From assembly GCA_030151745.1 (NCBI GenBank), contig JASLDA010000248.1, forward strand, positions 1-12,199: a DNA stretch of 12,199 nucleotides, in the 5' to 3' direction. This DNA is from Chitinophagaceae bacterium. GTDB taxonomy: Bacteria > Bacteroidota > Bacteroidia > Chitinophagales > Chitinophagaceae. Both the position numbers and the translations under genes were made by a program. Below are positions 5,994 through 11,967 of this stretch, one piece after another. A model generated the notes under the pieces. It was not told where the DNA came from and made no database searches. It was given only the letters and a program-made list of their open reading frames with translations. Each line of letters opens with the position of its first letter. The stretch's first letter is position 1.

Positions 5994-7331
5994 CTACTGC
6001 AGCTCGAAAGTCTCGATGAATTTCGTGGTGAAGTTGCCTTTCCGGAAATCCTCGTTCTTCATCAGCTGCTGGTGGAAGGGGATCGTGGTTTTGACGCCCT
6101 CGATCACGTACTCGCTGAGCGCGCGCTCCATGGTGCAGATCGCTTCCTCGCGGGTCTGCGCTACGGCGATGATCTTCGCGATCATGGAATCGTAATACGG
6201 GGGGATCGTATAGCCGGCATAGATATGACTGTCTACGCGCACGCCGTGGCCTCCCGGCGTATGCAGCACGGTGATCATGCCCGGGGAGGGGCGGAAATCG
6301 TTGTACGGGTCCTCCGCGTTGATCCGGCACTCGATCGCATGCAAGTCCGGCTCGTAGTTGCGGCCCGAGATCTTGATGCCTGCGGCGATCTTGATCTGCT
6401 CCTTGATGAGATCGTACTGGATCACTTCTTCCGTCACGCCGTGCTCCACCTGGATACGGGTGTTCATTTCCATGAAGTAGAAGTTCCGGTGCTTGTCGAC
6501 CAGGAACTCGACGGTACCCACGCTTTCGTAATTGATGGCGGCGGCGGCCTTTATGGCGGCCTCGCCCATTGCCTTACGCAGCTCCGGTGTCATGAAGGGG
6601 GAGGGCGATTCCTCTACCAGCTTCTGGTGCCGGCGCTGGATGGAGCAGTCGCGCTCGGAGAGATGGCAGACATTACCGTACTGGTCGCCGGCAACCTGGA
6701 TCTCGATATGGCGCGGCTCTTCGACGAACTTCTCCATGTAGATGCCGTCGTTCTTGAACGACGCGGCGGCTTCCTGCTTGGCCGTGTTGTAGTTCTTCTC
6801 GAGCTCGGCTTCTTCCCAGACGACCCGCATGCCCTTGCCGCCGCCGCCGGCCGTCGCTTTCAGGATGATCGGGTAGCCCATGTCCTTCGCCATGGCCTTC
6901 GCCTCGCCCACGCTTTCCAGCAGGGCCTTGGAGCCCGGAATGCATGGCACGCCGGCCGCGATCATGGTTTCCTTGGCCGTCATCTTGTCGCCCATCTTGC
7001 GGATCATCTCCGGGGTGGGGCCGATGAACTTGATATTGTATTGCGCACAGATCTCCGCGAAGTTGGCGTTCTCCGCCAGGAAGCCGTAGCCGGGATGAAT
7101 GGCATCGGCATTGGTGATCTCAGCCGCTGCCATGATGCGGGGAATGTTCAGGTACGAATCTCCGCTCTGGGGCTTGCCGATGCATACGGCTTCGTCCGCG
7201 AAGCGCACGTGCAGGCTGTCCTTATCCGCTGTCGAATAGACGGCAACGGTCTTGATGCCCATTTCCCGGCAAGTCCGGATCACGCGAAGCGCGATCTCCC
7301 CGCGGTTGGCAATGAGGATTTTTTTAAACAC
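5994..7331 (-). CDS. accC: Biotin carboxylase subunit of acetyl-CoA carboxylase
   Basis: ATP-grasp enzyme that carboxylates the biotin of AccB with bicarbonate and ATP, the first half-reaction of malonyl-CoA synthesis. It has 445 aa from a GTG at 7331 (V-F-K-K-I-L-I-A-N-R-G-E, the standard AccC N-terminus); E. coli AccC has 449. A TTG further up (7352) would add seven residues translated from an AT-rich repeat and is rejected. Visible are the glycine-rich ATP loop G-G-G-G-K-G (162-167), K116, K158, H208, K237, E275 and the catalytic stretch E-M-N-T-R-I-Q-V-E-H (288-297; E288, N290, R292, E296), then C-R-I-N-A-E-D-P. After E-H the usual Pro is Gly (E-H-G-V-T-E). accB lies 175 bp upstream on the same strand. 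A -7-like box 5 nt before the GTG suggests a promoter of its own in addition to read-through from accB. Confidence 0.96.
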   Translation of the reverse strand: MFKKILIANRGEIALRVIRTCREMGIKTVAVYSTADKDSLHVRFADEAVCIGKPQSGDSYLNIPRIMAAAEITNADAIHPGYGFLAENANFAEICAQYNIKFIGPTPEMIRKMGDKMTAKETMIAAGVPCIPGSKALLESVGEAKAMAKDMGYPIILKATAGGGGKGMRVVWEEAELEKNYNTAKQEAAASFKNDGIYMEKFVEEPRHIEIQVAGDQYGNVCHLSERDCSIQRRHQKLVEESPSPFMTPELRKAMGEAAIKAAAAINYESVGTVEFLVDKHRNFYFMEMNTRIQVEHGVTEEVIQYDLIKEQIKIAAGIKISGRNYEPDLHAIECRINAEDPYNDFRPSPGMITVLHTPGGHGVRVDSHIYAGYTIPPYYDSMIAKIIAVAQTREEAICTMERALSEYVIEGVKTTIPFHQQLMKNEDFRKGNFTTKFIETFELQ

Positions 7332-7336
7332 TCTTG

Positions 7337-7344
7337 GAAATTTA
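7337..7344 (-). promoter_or_regulatory. Candidate -7 box of accC with a -33 TTTG
   Basis: TAAATTTC on the minus strand (TAnnTTTG with the last base changed) lies 5 nt before the GTG. A TTTG occurs 19 nt upstream of it, at the expected spacing, inside the AT-rich repeat. It is the only promoter candidate here with both elements. Confidence 0.42.
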
Positions 7345-7368
7345 AAATGCAAAATTCAAAACTCAAAA
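7341..7368 (-). repeat. AT-rich intergenic repeat, copy 1 (before accC)
   Basis: On the minus strand the core is TTTTGAATTTTGCATTT, identical over 17 bases to the copy at 10114-10138. It ends next to the accC start and supplies most of the candidate promoter. Related copies lie at 7474-7504 and 10114-10138. Confidence 0.6.
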
Positions 7369-7438
7369 GGCCGGATGCACAACCATACATTGCATACGGC
7401 ACCTTCAGATTCTGAACAGTTATTTACTCTTTGATAAA

Positions 7439-7460
7439 ATGAGAAATGCAAAATTCTCAT
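7439..7460. repeat. Hairpin in the accB-accC gap
   Basis: ATGAGAA, eight bases, TTCTCAT: a perfect 7-bp inverted repeat whose loop carries the ATGCAAAA motif of the AT-rich repeat. A second small palindrome, TTCAGA-T-TCTGAA, lies at 7404-7416. Neither has a T-run in the direction of transcription, so they are not clear terminators. They may reduce read-through or mark mRNA processing between accB and accC. Confidence 0.35.
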
Positions 7461-7473
7461 GCAAGAAGCGGGC

Positions 7474-7504
7474 TTTTTGCATTGTGAATTTTGCATTTTG
7501 CATT
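7474..7504 (+). repeat. AT-rich intergenic repeat, copy 2 (behind accB)
   Basis: TTTTTGCATTGTGAATTTTG followed by CATTTTGCATT. It differs from the copy at 10114-10138 by one base over the first 25 and lies two bases from the accB stop codon. Copies 1 and 2 lie in opposite orientation at the two ends of the accB-accC gap. Confidence 0.6.
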
Positions 7505-7506
7505 CG

Positions 7507-8028
7507 TCAGGCGGGTTCTACAAGGAACAGCGGCTGATCGTACTCTACCGGAGAAGCGTCGTCGACGAGCACCTTGACGATGCGGCCGTTCACTTCGCTT
7601 TCGATCTCGTTGAAAAGCTTCATCGCCTCGATGATGCAGAGTACCTGGCCCTTCTTCACTTCGTCTCCCACGCTGACGTATGCCGGCTTGTCGGGGGACG
7701 AGCTGCGGTAGAAAGTACCGATCATCGGGCTCTTGATCTGCTGGCCAGCGGCCGTACCGGAAGCGCTTTCGGCAGCCGGAGCCGCGGAAGCGGCCGGCGC
7801 TGCGGCAACCTGCGCCGGAGCTTGCTGGACGGCGGGCAGGGGCTGGGGCATCTGCATGCCGGCCATGGGCATCCTCATATGAAAAGGCAGCTGCTGAGCA
7901 CCTTCGTGCAGCATCGGCTCTGCGCCCTGCTTGATGGTGATCTGAAAATCCCCATCCTGGATGCTGAGCTCGGAAATGTTGCTCTTGTTGATCGTTTTGA
8001 TCAGCTCCTGTATTTGTTTGAATTCCAT
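7507..8028 (-). CDS. accB: Biotin carboxyl carrier protein of acetyl-CoA carboxylase
   Basis: Carries the biotin that AccC carboxylates and that the carboxyltransferase uses to make malonyl-CoA. It has 173 aa. An N-terminal segment (1-35) is followed by a flexible Ala/Pro linker (about 55-98, starting with an unusual Met-rich run M-R-M-P-M-A-G-M-Q-M) and the biotinyl domain (about 99-172) with P-M-I-G-T-F-Y (101-107) and the biotinylation motif E-A-M-K (134-137; K137 is the biotin attachment site). The start M-E-F-K-Q-I matches the family N-terminus. It lies 65 bp downstream of efp and upstream of accC on the same strand, probably co-transcribed with efp. A hairpin carrying an AAGGAGG sequence lies in the efp-accB gap, too far (about 22 nt) from the ATG to act as a normal ribosome binding site. 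Confidence 0.96.
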   Translation of the reverse strand: MEFKQIQELIKTINKSNISELSIQDGDFQITIKQGAEPMLHEGAQQLPFHMRMPMAGMQMPQPLPAVQQAPAQVAAAPAASAAPAAESASGTAAGQQIKSPMIGTFYRSSSPDKPAYVSVGDEVKKGQVLCIIEAMKLFNEIESEVNGRIVKVLVDDASPVEYDQPLFLVEPA

Positions 8029-8045
8029 AACGGTCTGTATTCTGG

Positions 8046-8073
8046 GGCAGCCTCCTTGCTAAATCGGGCTGCC
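8046..8073 (-). promoter_or_regulatory. Hairpin in the efp-accB gap holding an AAGGAGG sequence
   Basis: GGCAGCC (8046-8052) and GGCTGCC (8067-8073) form a perfect 7-bp stem with a 14-nt loop. On the minus strand AAGGAGG spans loop and stem, ending 22 nt before the accB ATG. No T-run follows. It may be an attenuator-like or processing element, or chance. Confidence 0.4.
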
Positions 8074-8093
8074 ATTGATGGTATTGCTGTTTA

Positions 8094-8660
8094 TTATTCC
8101 TTCACGCGCTCTACGTAGGCGCCGGTCTTGGTATCGATACGGATCAGCTCGTCCGCGTCGACGAACAGGGGCACCATCACGGTAGCTCCGGTCTCAACGG
8201 TGGCGGGCTTCAGGGTGCGGGTGGCGGTGTCGCCCTTCATGCCGGGCTCGGTATAGGTGATCCGCATCACGACGTTCGGCGGCAGCTCCACATTCATCGG
8301 CTGCTCGGTTTCGGTATTCACCAGCACGAAGCAGTCCTGGCCGTCCTTGAACAGCTCGGGGCGGTCGATCATGCTCTCGCCCAGGACAATCTGGTCGAAA
8401 GTCGTGTTATCCATGAAATTGTAGCCGCTGTCGTCCTTGTAGAGGAACTGATAGGGGCGGCGCTCTACGCGAACGGGGAAGATATTGTCGCCGGAGTTCC
8501 AGGTGTGCTCGATGGAGCGGTTGTTGTCAACGCCCTTGAGCTTGGCCCATACCTTGGCAGCAGCGCGGGCGGTCTTGTTCTGACCAAATTCTACTACGGA
8601 ATACAGGGCATTATCCAGTTTCAGGATCATACCGTTGCGGATGTCTGCTGTTGTAGCCAT
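8094..8660 (-). CDS. efp: Translation elongation factor P, with arginine at the loop tip
   Basis: EF-P relieves ribosomes stalled at polyproline by binding near the P-site tRNA. It has 188 aa (family 185-190), starting M-A-T-T-A-D-I-R-N-G; a start 66 bp upstream would add a non-family extension and lie above the promoter box. Domain I spans residues 1-63, domain II about 64-127 and domain III about 128-188 (Y-T-E-P-G-M-K-G-D-T-A-T, then the ending Y-V-E-R-V-K-E). The domain I loop that is P-G-K-G in most EF-Ps is here N28-K29-T30-A31-R32-A33-A34, with no Pro or Gly and Arg at the tip. That is close to the N-K-S-G-R32-N loop of the EarP-rhamnosylated class as I recall it. No modification enzyme gene lies next to it. 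It probably heads an efp-accB-accC transcript. Confidence 0.95.
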   Translation of the reverse strand: MATTADIRNGMILKLDNALYSVVEFGQNKTARAAAKVWAKLKGVDNNRSIEHTWNSGDNIFPVRVERRPYQFLYKDDSGYNFMDNTTFDQIVLGESMIDRPELFKDGQDCFVLVNTETEQPMNVELPPNVVMRITYTEPGMKGDTATRTLKPATVETGATVMVPLFVDADELIRIDTKTGAYVERVKE

Positions 8661-8692
8661 AATGCTATACGTGCAATAGTTTAAATTGGCGG

Positions 8693-8700
8693 CAAATATA
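8693..8700 (-). promoter_or_regulatory. -7 promoter box of efp (accB, accC)
   Basis: TATATTTG on the minus strand, an exact TAnnTTTG match followed by CC, 32 nt before the efp ATG. No TTTG at the -33 spacing. It excludes an efp start at 8726. A small inverted repeat, GGGAT...ATCCC (8714-8729), lies just upstream. Confidence 0.55.
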
Positions 8701-8753
8701 GGCCAAAGGGTTTGGGATAGCGCCATCCCGGAACGGGGGATACGGCGATCGGA

Positions 8754-9992
8754 TCAGATTACGCGGCCGGATACGATCAGCCTGCTTACGGGGTTGTTTC
8801 CATAGTCGTAGGGGATGAACGCCAGCGAAGGCATGGGGCGGGTGAGGATCAGGTTGGCCAGCTTGCCCGCCGTGACCGTTCCCAGATCCCGGCTCAGCTC
8901 CAGGGCCGCCGCGCCGTTCAGGGTGACGGAGTTGATAGCTTCCTCGGGAAGCATCTTCATCTGCGTGCAGGCGATGCTGAGCAGCAGGGGCACGTTCCCG
9001 CTGGGGCAGGAGCCCGGGTTATAGTCGGTCGCGAGGCAGACCGGCAGGCCTCCGTCGATCATATCGCGCGCCGGTTGATAATGCATTCCCAGGAAGAAGG
9101 CGGCGCCCGGCAGCAGGACGGGCATGGTCTCGGAATTACGAAGGGCCTCTATCTCCTCGGCGCCGACGCATTCCAGATGGTCGACGCTGATCGCCCGGTT
9201 GCGGATGCCGGCCTGCACGCCGCCGCTTATATGAAGCTGGTTGGCGTGGATCTTGGGCTTCATGCCATGCTTCCAGCCGGCTTCCAGCAAGCGGTCGGTA
9301 TCGCCAGGGCTGAAAAATCCCTGCTCGCAGAACACGTCGATATAATCGGCAAGCCCTTCGCCGGCTACGGCCGGCAGCATCTCGTCTATAATAAGGCGTA
9401 TATAGCCCTCATGGTCTTCGCGGTATTCCGGCGGGTAGGCATGTGCCGCCAGGAAGCTGGCCTTTACGGGGATGGGCAAGGCCTCCTTCAGGCGGCGGAC
9501 GACGCGCAGCATTTTCAGCTCGGCCCCGGTATTGAGCCCGTAGCCGCTTTTGATCTCGATGGCGCCGGTGCCCTGGGCCATCACCTGCTGCACCCGCCGC
9601 AGCGCCTGGTCGTAAAGCTCCGATTCGGACATGCCCTGCAGGCGGGCGGCCGAGTTCAGAATGCCCCCGCCGCGGGCGGCGATCTCCGCATAGCTGAGCC
9701 CCTTGAGACGATCGACGAACTCGCCGTCCCGGGGCGCGGCATATACGATATGCGTATGCGAGTCCACCCAGGCCGGGAGCACGCAGCCGCCTACGGCATC
9801 GATCGTCTCATCGACCTGCCCCTGGGGAAATTCCTGCATGGCGCCGTAGGAATGGATGCGGTCGCCTTCGATGAGCAACCAGGCATCCTTCAGCTGCCCG
9901 ATCTCCGCCAGGCGGGCGCCGGCATATACGCGGCGGTTGCGGTCAGGTTCCAGCCCGGCCAGGATGCCGATGTTTTTGATGAGCGTGCGCAT
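8754..9992 (-). CDS. hutI: Imidazolonepropionase
   Basis: Third enzyme of histidine degradation: hydrolyses 4-imidazolone-5-propionate to N-formimino-L-glutamate in the cytosol. It has 412 aa, the family length. Amidohydrolase-fold metal ligands are visible: D-S-H-T-H (77-81; H79, H81), H249 in K-I-H-A-N-Q-L-H, and D323 in L-A-T-D-Y-N-P-G-S. Also present are S-G-Y-G-L (149-153), L-A-A-H-A (181-185) and V-D-H-L-E (270-274; H272). The start M-R-T-L-I-K-N at 9992 is supported by a -7-like box 5 nt upstream; a longer TTG-started form would extend past it. No hutH, hutU or hutG/F lies nearby, so the pathway must be dispersed in this genome. It is followed 93 bp later by efp on the same strand, but the exact promoter box of efp suggests separate transcription. 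Confidence 0.96.
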   Translation of the reverse strand: MRTLIKNIGILAGLEPDRNRRVYAGARLAEIGQLKDAWLLIEGDRIHSYGAMQEFPQGQVDETIDAVGGCVLPAWVDSHTHIVYAAPRDGEFVDRLKGLSYAEIAARGGGILNSAARLQGMSESELYDQALRRVQQVMAQGTGAIEIKSGYGLNTGAELKMLRVVRRLKEALPIPVKASFLAAHAYPPEYREDHEGYIRLIIDEMLPAVAGEGLADYIDVFCEQGFFSPGDTDRLLEAGWKHGMKPKIHANQLHISGGVQAGIRNRAISVDHLECVGAEEIEALRNSETMPVLLPGAAFFLGMHYQPARDMIDGGLPVCLATDYNPGSCPSGNVPLLLSIACTQMKMLPEEAINSVTLNGAAALELSRDLGTVTAGKLANLILTRPMPSLAFIPYDYGNNPVSRLIVSGRVI

Positions 9993-9997
9993 GAGCG

Positions 9998-10005
9998 CGA
10001 AATTA
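9998..10005 (-). promoter_or_regulatory. Candidate -7 box of hutI, 5 nt before the start
   Basis: TAATTTCG on the minus strand (one base off TAnnTTTG), then CGCTC and the ATG. This predicts a nearly leaderless hutI mRNA and fixes the start at 9992. Confidence 0.42.
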
Positions 10006-10057
10006 AGTCTTGCGCTTCCGCCGATAGCCCCGGTATATGCCAAGTGCTTTTACGTCT

Positions 10058-10075
10058 CCGCGCTTCTTTGCGCGG
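10058..10075. repeat. Hairpin in the hutI / C45 hydrolase divergent region
   Basis: CCGCGC, TTCTTT, GCGCGG: a perfect 6-bp GC stem. It lies about 65 bp upstream of the hutI start, with no T-run on either side. Possibly an operator or transcript-end structure; function unknown. Confidence 0.35.
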
Positions 10076-10113
10076 AACATTCCCGACACAATCTCACCCG
10101 TTCCCGGTTTCGA

Positions 10114-10138
10114 TTTTTGCATTTTGAATTTTGCATTT
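10114..10138 (+). repeat. AT-rich intergenic repeat, copy 3
   Basis: TTTTTGCATTTTGAATTTTG followed by CATTT. It matches the copy behind accB with one difference over 25 bases. It lies between divergent hutI and the C45-type gene, 37 bp before the latter's -7 box. Confidence 0.6.
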
Positions 10139-10157
10139 ATAAAGCCTTTAACCCCTG

Positions 10158-10182
10158 TCCCCGGCGGGGAAACTTACATTTG
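10158..10182 (+). promoter_or_regulatory. Promoter of the C45 hydrolase gene with an adjoining inverted repeat
   Basis: TACATTTG (10175-10182) is an exact TAnnTTTG box, 8 nt before the GTG start. Immediately upstream, TCCCC-GGC-GGGGA (10158-10170) is a perfect inverted repeat placed in the spacer where a repressor could block RNA polymerase. No TTTG is seen at -33. Confidence 0.5.
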
Positions 10183-10190
10183 CGCTCAAG

Positions 10191-11861
10191 GTGGCTGTTT
10201 TAAAAAAGATCCTGAAGATCCTGGGCTGGACGATCGCGACCTTCGCGATCCTGCTGTTCATTTTCTGCGCCTATGTGTGGAACGTAAGCAATATCAATCC
10301 GCCGGCGGTGCACGACACGTCGGCCTTGAAGCTGCAGCCCCTGCATGTCGACAGCACGCTGTACACGATCGGCGACAACTGGATCCGCCGCAACGAGTAC
10401 GGGCTTTACGAGATGTACGTTTCGGGCAAGCCTTTCGAGATGGGCGTGAAGAACGGTAAGCTTGCAGCTCCGCTGATCACCGCGCAGGAGAAAGCCTTCA
10501 CCGATCAGATACGTGAAATGGTCCCTTCGGAGCGTTACCTGAAATTTCTCCGCTATGTCATCGGCTTCATCAACCGCGGCCTCCCGGCAAACGTGACGGA
10601 GGAGTACAAACAGGAGATCTACGGCATCAGCCATGCGGCGGCAGATTCCTTTAAATGGGTAGGCTCGCCATACGCCAGGATCCTGAATTACCATGCGGCG
10701 CACGACGTAGGCCACGCCTTGCAGAATATGATGCTGGTAGGCTGCACTTCCTTCGGCGCCTGGGGCGGCAAAACGGCTGGCGGCTCCATGATCCTGGGCC
10801 GGAATTTCGACTTCTGGGTAGGGGACGAATTCGCCGTCAACAAGATCGTCGCCTTCTACAAGCCCGAGGCAGGCCATAAATTCATGTTCGTCACCTGGGG
10901 CGGCTTCACGGGCGTGGTCTCGGGCATGAACGATGCCGGCCTGACGGTCACTATCAACGCGGCCAAATCCGATATCCCGCTCAACGCGGCAACGCCGGTA
11001 TCCCTGGTAGCCCGGGAAATGCTCCAGTACGCAGGCAATATAAAGGAAGCGACAGCAGTCGCCCGCCGCAGGAAAATGTTCGTTTCCGAAAGCTTCCTGG
11101 TGGGCAGCGCCTCCGACCATAAAGCAGTGCTGATCGAAAAAACGCCGGGGCACCTTGCCGTCTACGATCCGCAGCAGGACCATATCCTCTGCACGAATCA
11201 TTATCAGAGCGAGGATTACGCGGAGCAGGAGCTGAACAAGGAACAGATGGCCGGCAGCGCCTCCGTCTACAGATACCGGCGATTGCAGGAGCTGCTGGAG
11301 CGCAATTATCCGCTTACGCCGGAGAAAACCGCCGCGATCCTCAGGGACCGCGGCGGTCTGCATGATGCCGATATCGGCACCGGCAACGAGAAGGCGGTCA
11401 ACCAGCTGATCGCGCATCATAGCGTGATCTTCATGCCGGACAGCCTCAGGATGTGGGTCAGCACCGCGCCCTGGCAGCTCGGCACCTATGTCTGCTACGA
11501 CATGAAAAAGGTCTTCGCGCTGCACGGGCTGCAAAAGGACTCCGCGATCGCGGACAATGGCCGTAACATCGCCCCGGATCCGTTCCTGGCCACGCAGGGC
11601 TTCAGCGATTTCCGGAAGTTCCGGCAAAACAAGATGGCGCTGCTGCACAGACAACCCGTCGACACGGCCGTCACCGTTCACAGCAACCCGAATTTCTACG
11701 ATGCCTACCGGATCGCGGGCGACTATTGCAGGAATCAGGGCTGGTGGGCACCGGCCCGGGACTATTACGCCACGGCCCTTCGCAAGGAAATCGCCACCAC
11801 CGCCGAGCGCGATGCGATCCGGAAGAAGCTGCGGGAATGCGAGCTCAAGCTCAGATCGTAG
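10191..11861 (+). CDS. Membrane-anchored C45-type Ntn-hydrolase (acyltransferase-like)
   Basis: Predicted N-terminal-nucleophile hydrolase related to acyl-CoA:6-aminopenicillanate acyltransferase (peptidase family C45); substrate unknown, probably an amide or peptide-like bond. It has 556 aa from a GTG, the only plausible start: the frame is closed by a TAA at 10149-10151 and the -7 box ends 8 nt before. Residues 5-9 are basic and 11-30 form one membrane segment, so the rest should face the periplasm. The core begins at G184-C185-T-S-F, where C185 is the predicted self-exposed nucleophile after G184/C185 cleavage, followed by G-R-N-F-D-F (203-208), G-M-N-D-A-G-L (245-251) and T-N-H-Y (335-338). 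About 184 residues precede the Cys, more than the roughly 100 in the fungal enzyme. The C-terminal 55 residues look like one TPR-like helical pair. It diverges from hutI; the GT2 gene follows after 106 bp. Confidence 0.85.
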   Translation: MAVLKKILKILGWTIATFAILLFIFCAYVWNVSNINPPAVHDTSALKLQPLHVDSTLYTIGDNWIRRNEYGLYEMYVSGKPFEMGVKNGKLAAPLITAQEKAFTDQIREMVPSERYLKFLRYVIGFINRGLPANVTEEYKQEIYGISHAAADSFKWVGSPYARILNYHAAHDVGHALQNMMLVGCTSFGAWGGKTAGGSMILGRNFDFWVGDEFAVNKIVAFYKPEAGHKFMFVTWGGFTGVVSGMNDAGLTVTINAAKSDIPLNAATPVSLVAREMLQYAGNIKEATAVARRRKMFVSESFLVGSASDHKAVLIEKTPGHLAVYDPQQDHILCTNHYQSEDYAEQELNKEQMAGSASVYRYRRLQELLERNYPLTPEKTAAILRDRGGLHDADIGTGNEKAVNQLIAHHSVIFMPDSLRMWVSTAPWQLGTYVCYDMKKVFALHGLQKDSAIADNGRNIAPDPFLATQGFSDFRKFRQNKMALLHRQPVDTAVTVHSNPNFYDAYRIAGDYCRNQGWWAPARDYYATALRKEIATTAERDAIRKKLRECELKLRS

Positions 11862-11953
11862 CCGGTGGCCGATCAGGACATCTATGTTCTGTCGGGTGCG
11901 CAGCACGTACCGGGCAGCAAATTAAATTGGCAGAGCGCTAATCAACTAAGGTC

Positions 11954-11961
11954 TACTTTCG
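11954..11961 (+). promoter_or_regulatory. Candidate -7 box of the GT2 gene, 6 nt before the start
   Basis: TACTTTCG differs from TAnnTTTG by one base and is followed by CGCCCG and the ATG. The same TTTCGCGC string precedes hutI. Confidence 0.4.
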
Positions 11962-11967
11962 CGCCCG

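Noticed and set aside
5865..7415. 516-aa open frame on the + strand opposite accC
   Set aside because: Begins in the start-codon palindrome and repeats and mirrors accC; translated repeats (L-R-S-Q-Y-A) give it an apparent N-terminus.
8661..8726. 22-residue N-terminal extension of EF-P
   Set aside because: Contains the exact TATATTTG promoter box; EF-P family length and N-terminus fit the start at 8660.
10200..11906. 568-aa open frame on the minus strand opposite the C45-type gene
   Set aside because: Shadow frame; no start signal or motifs, while the + strand protein has a membrane segment and Ntn-hydrolase signatures.
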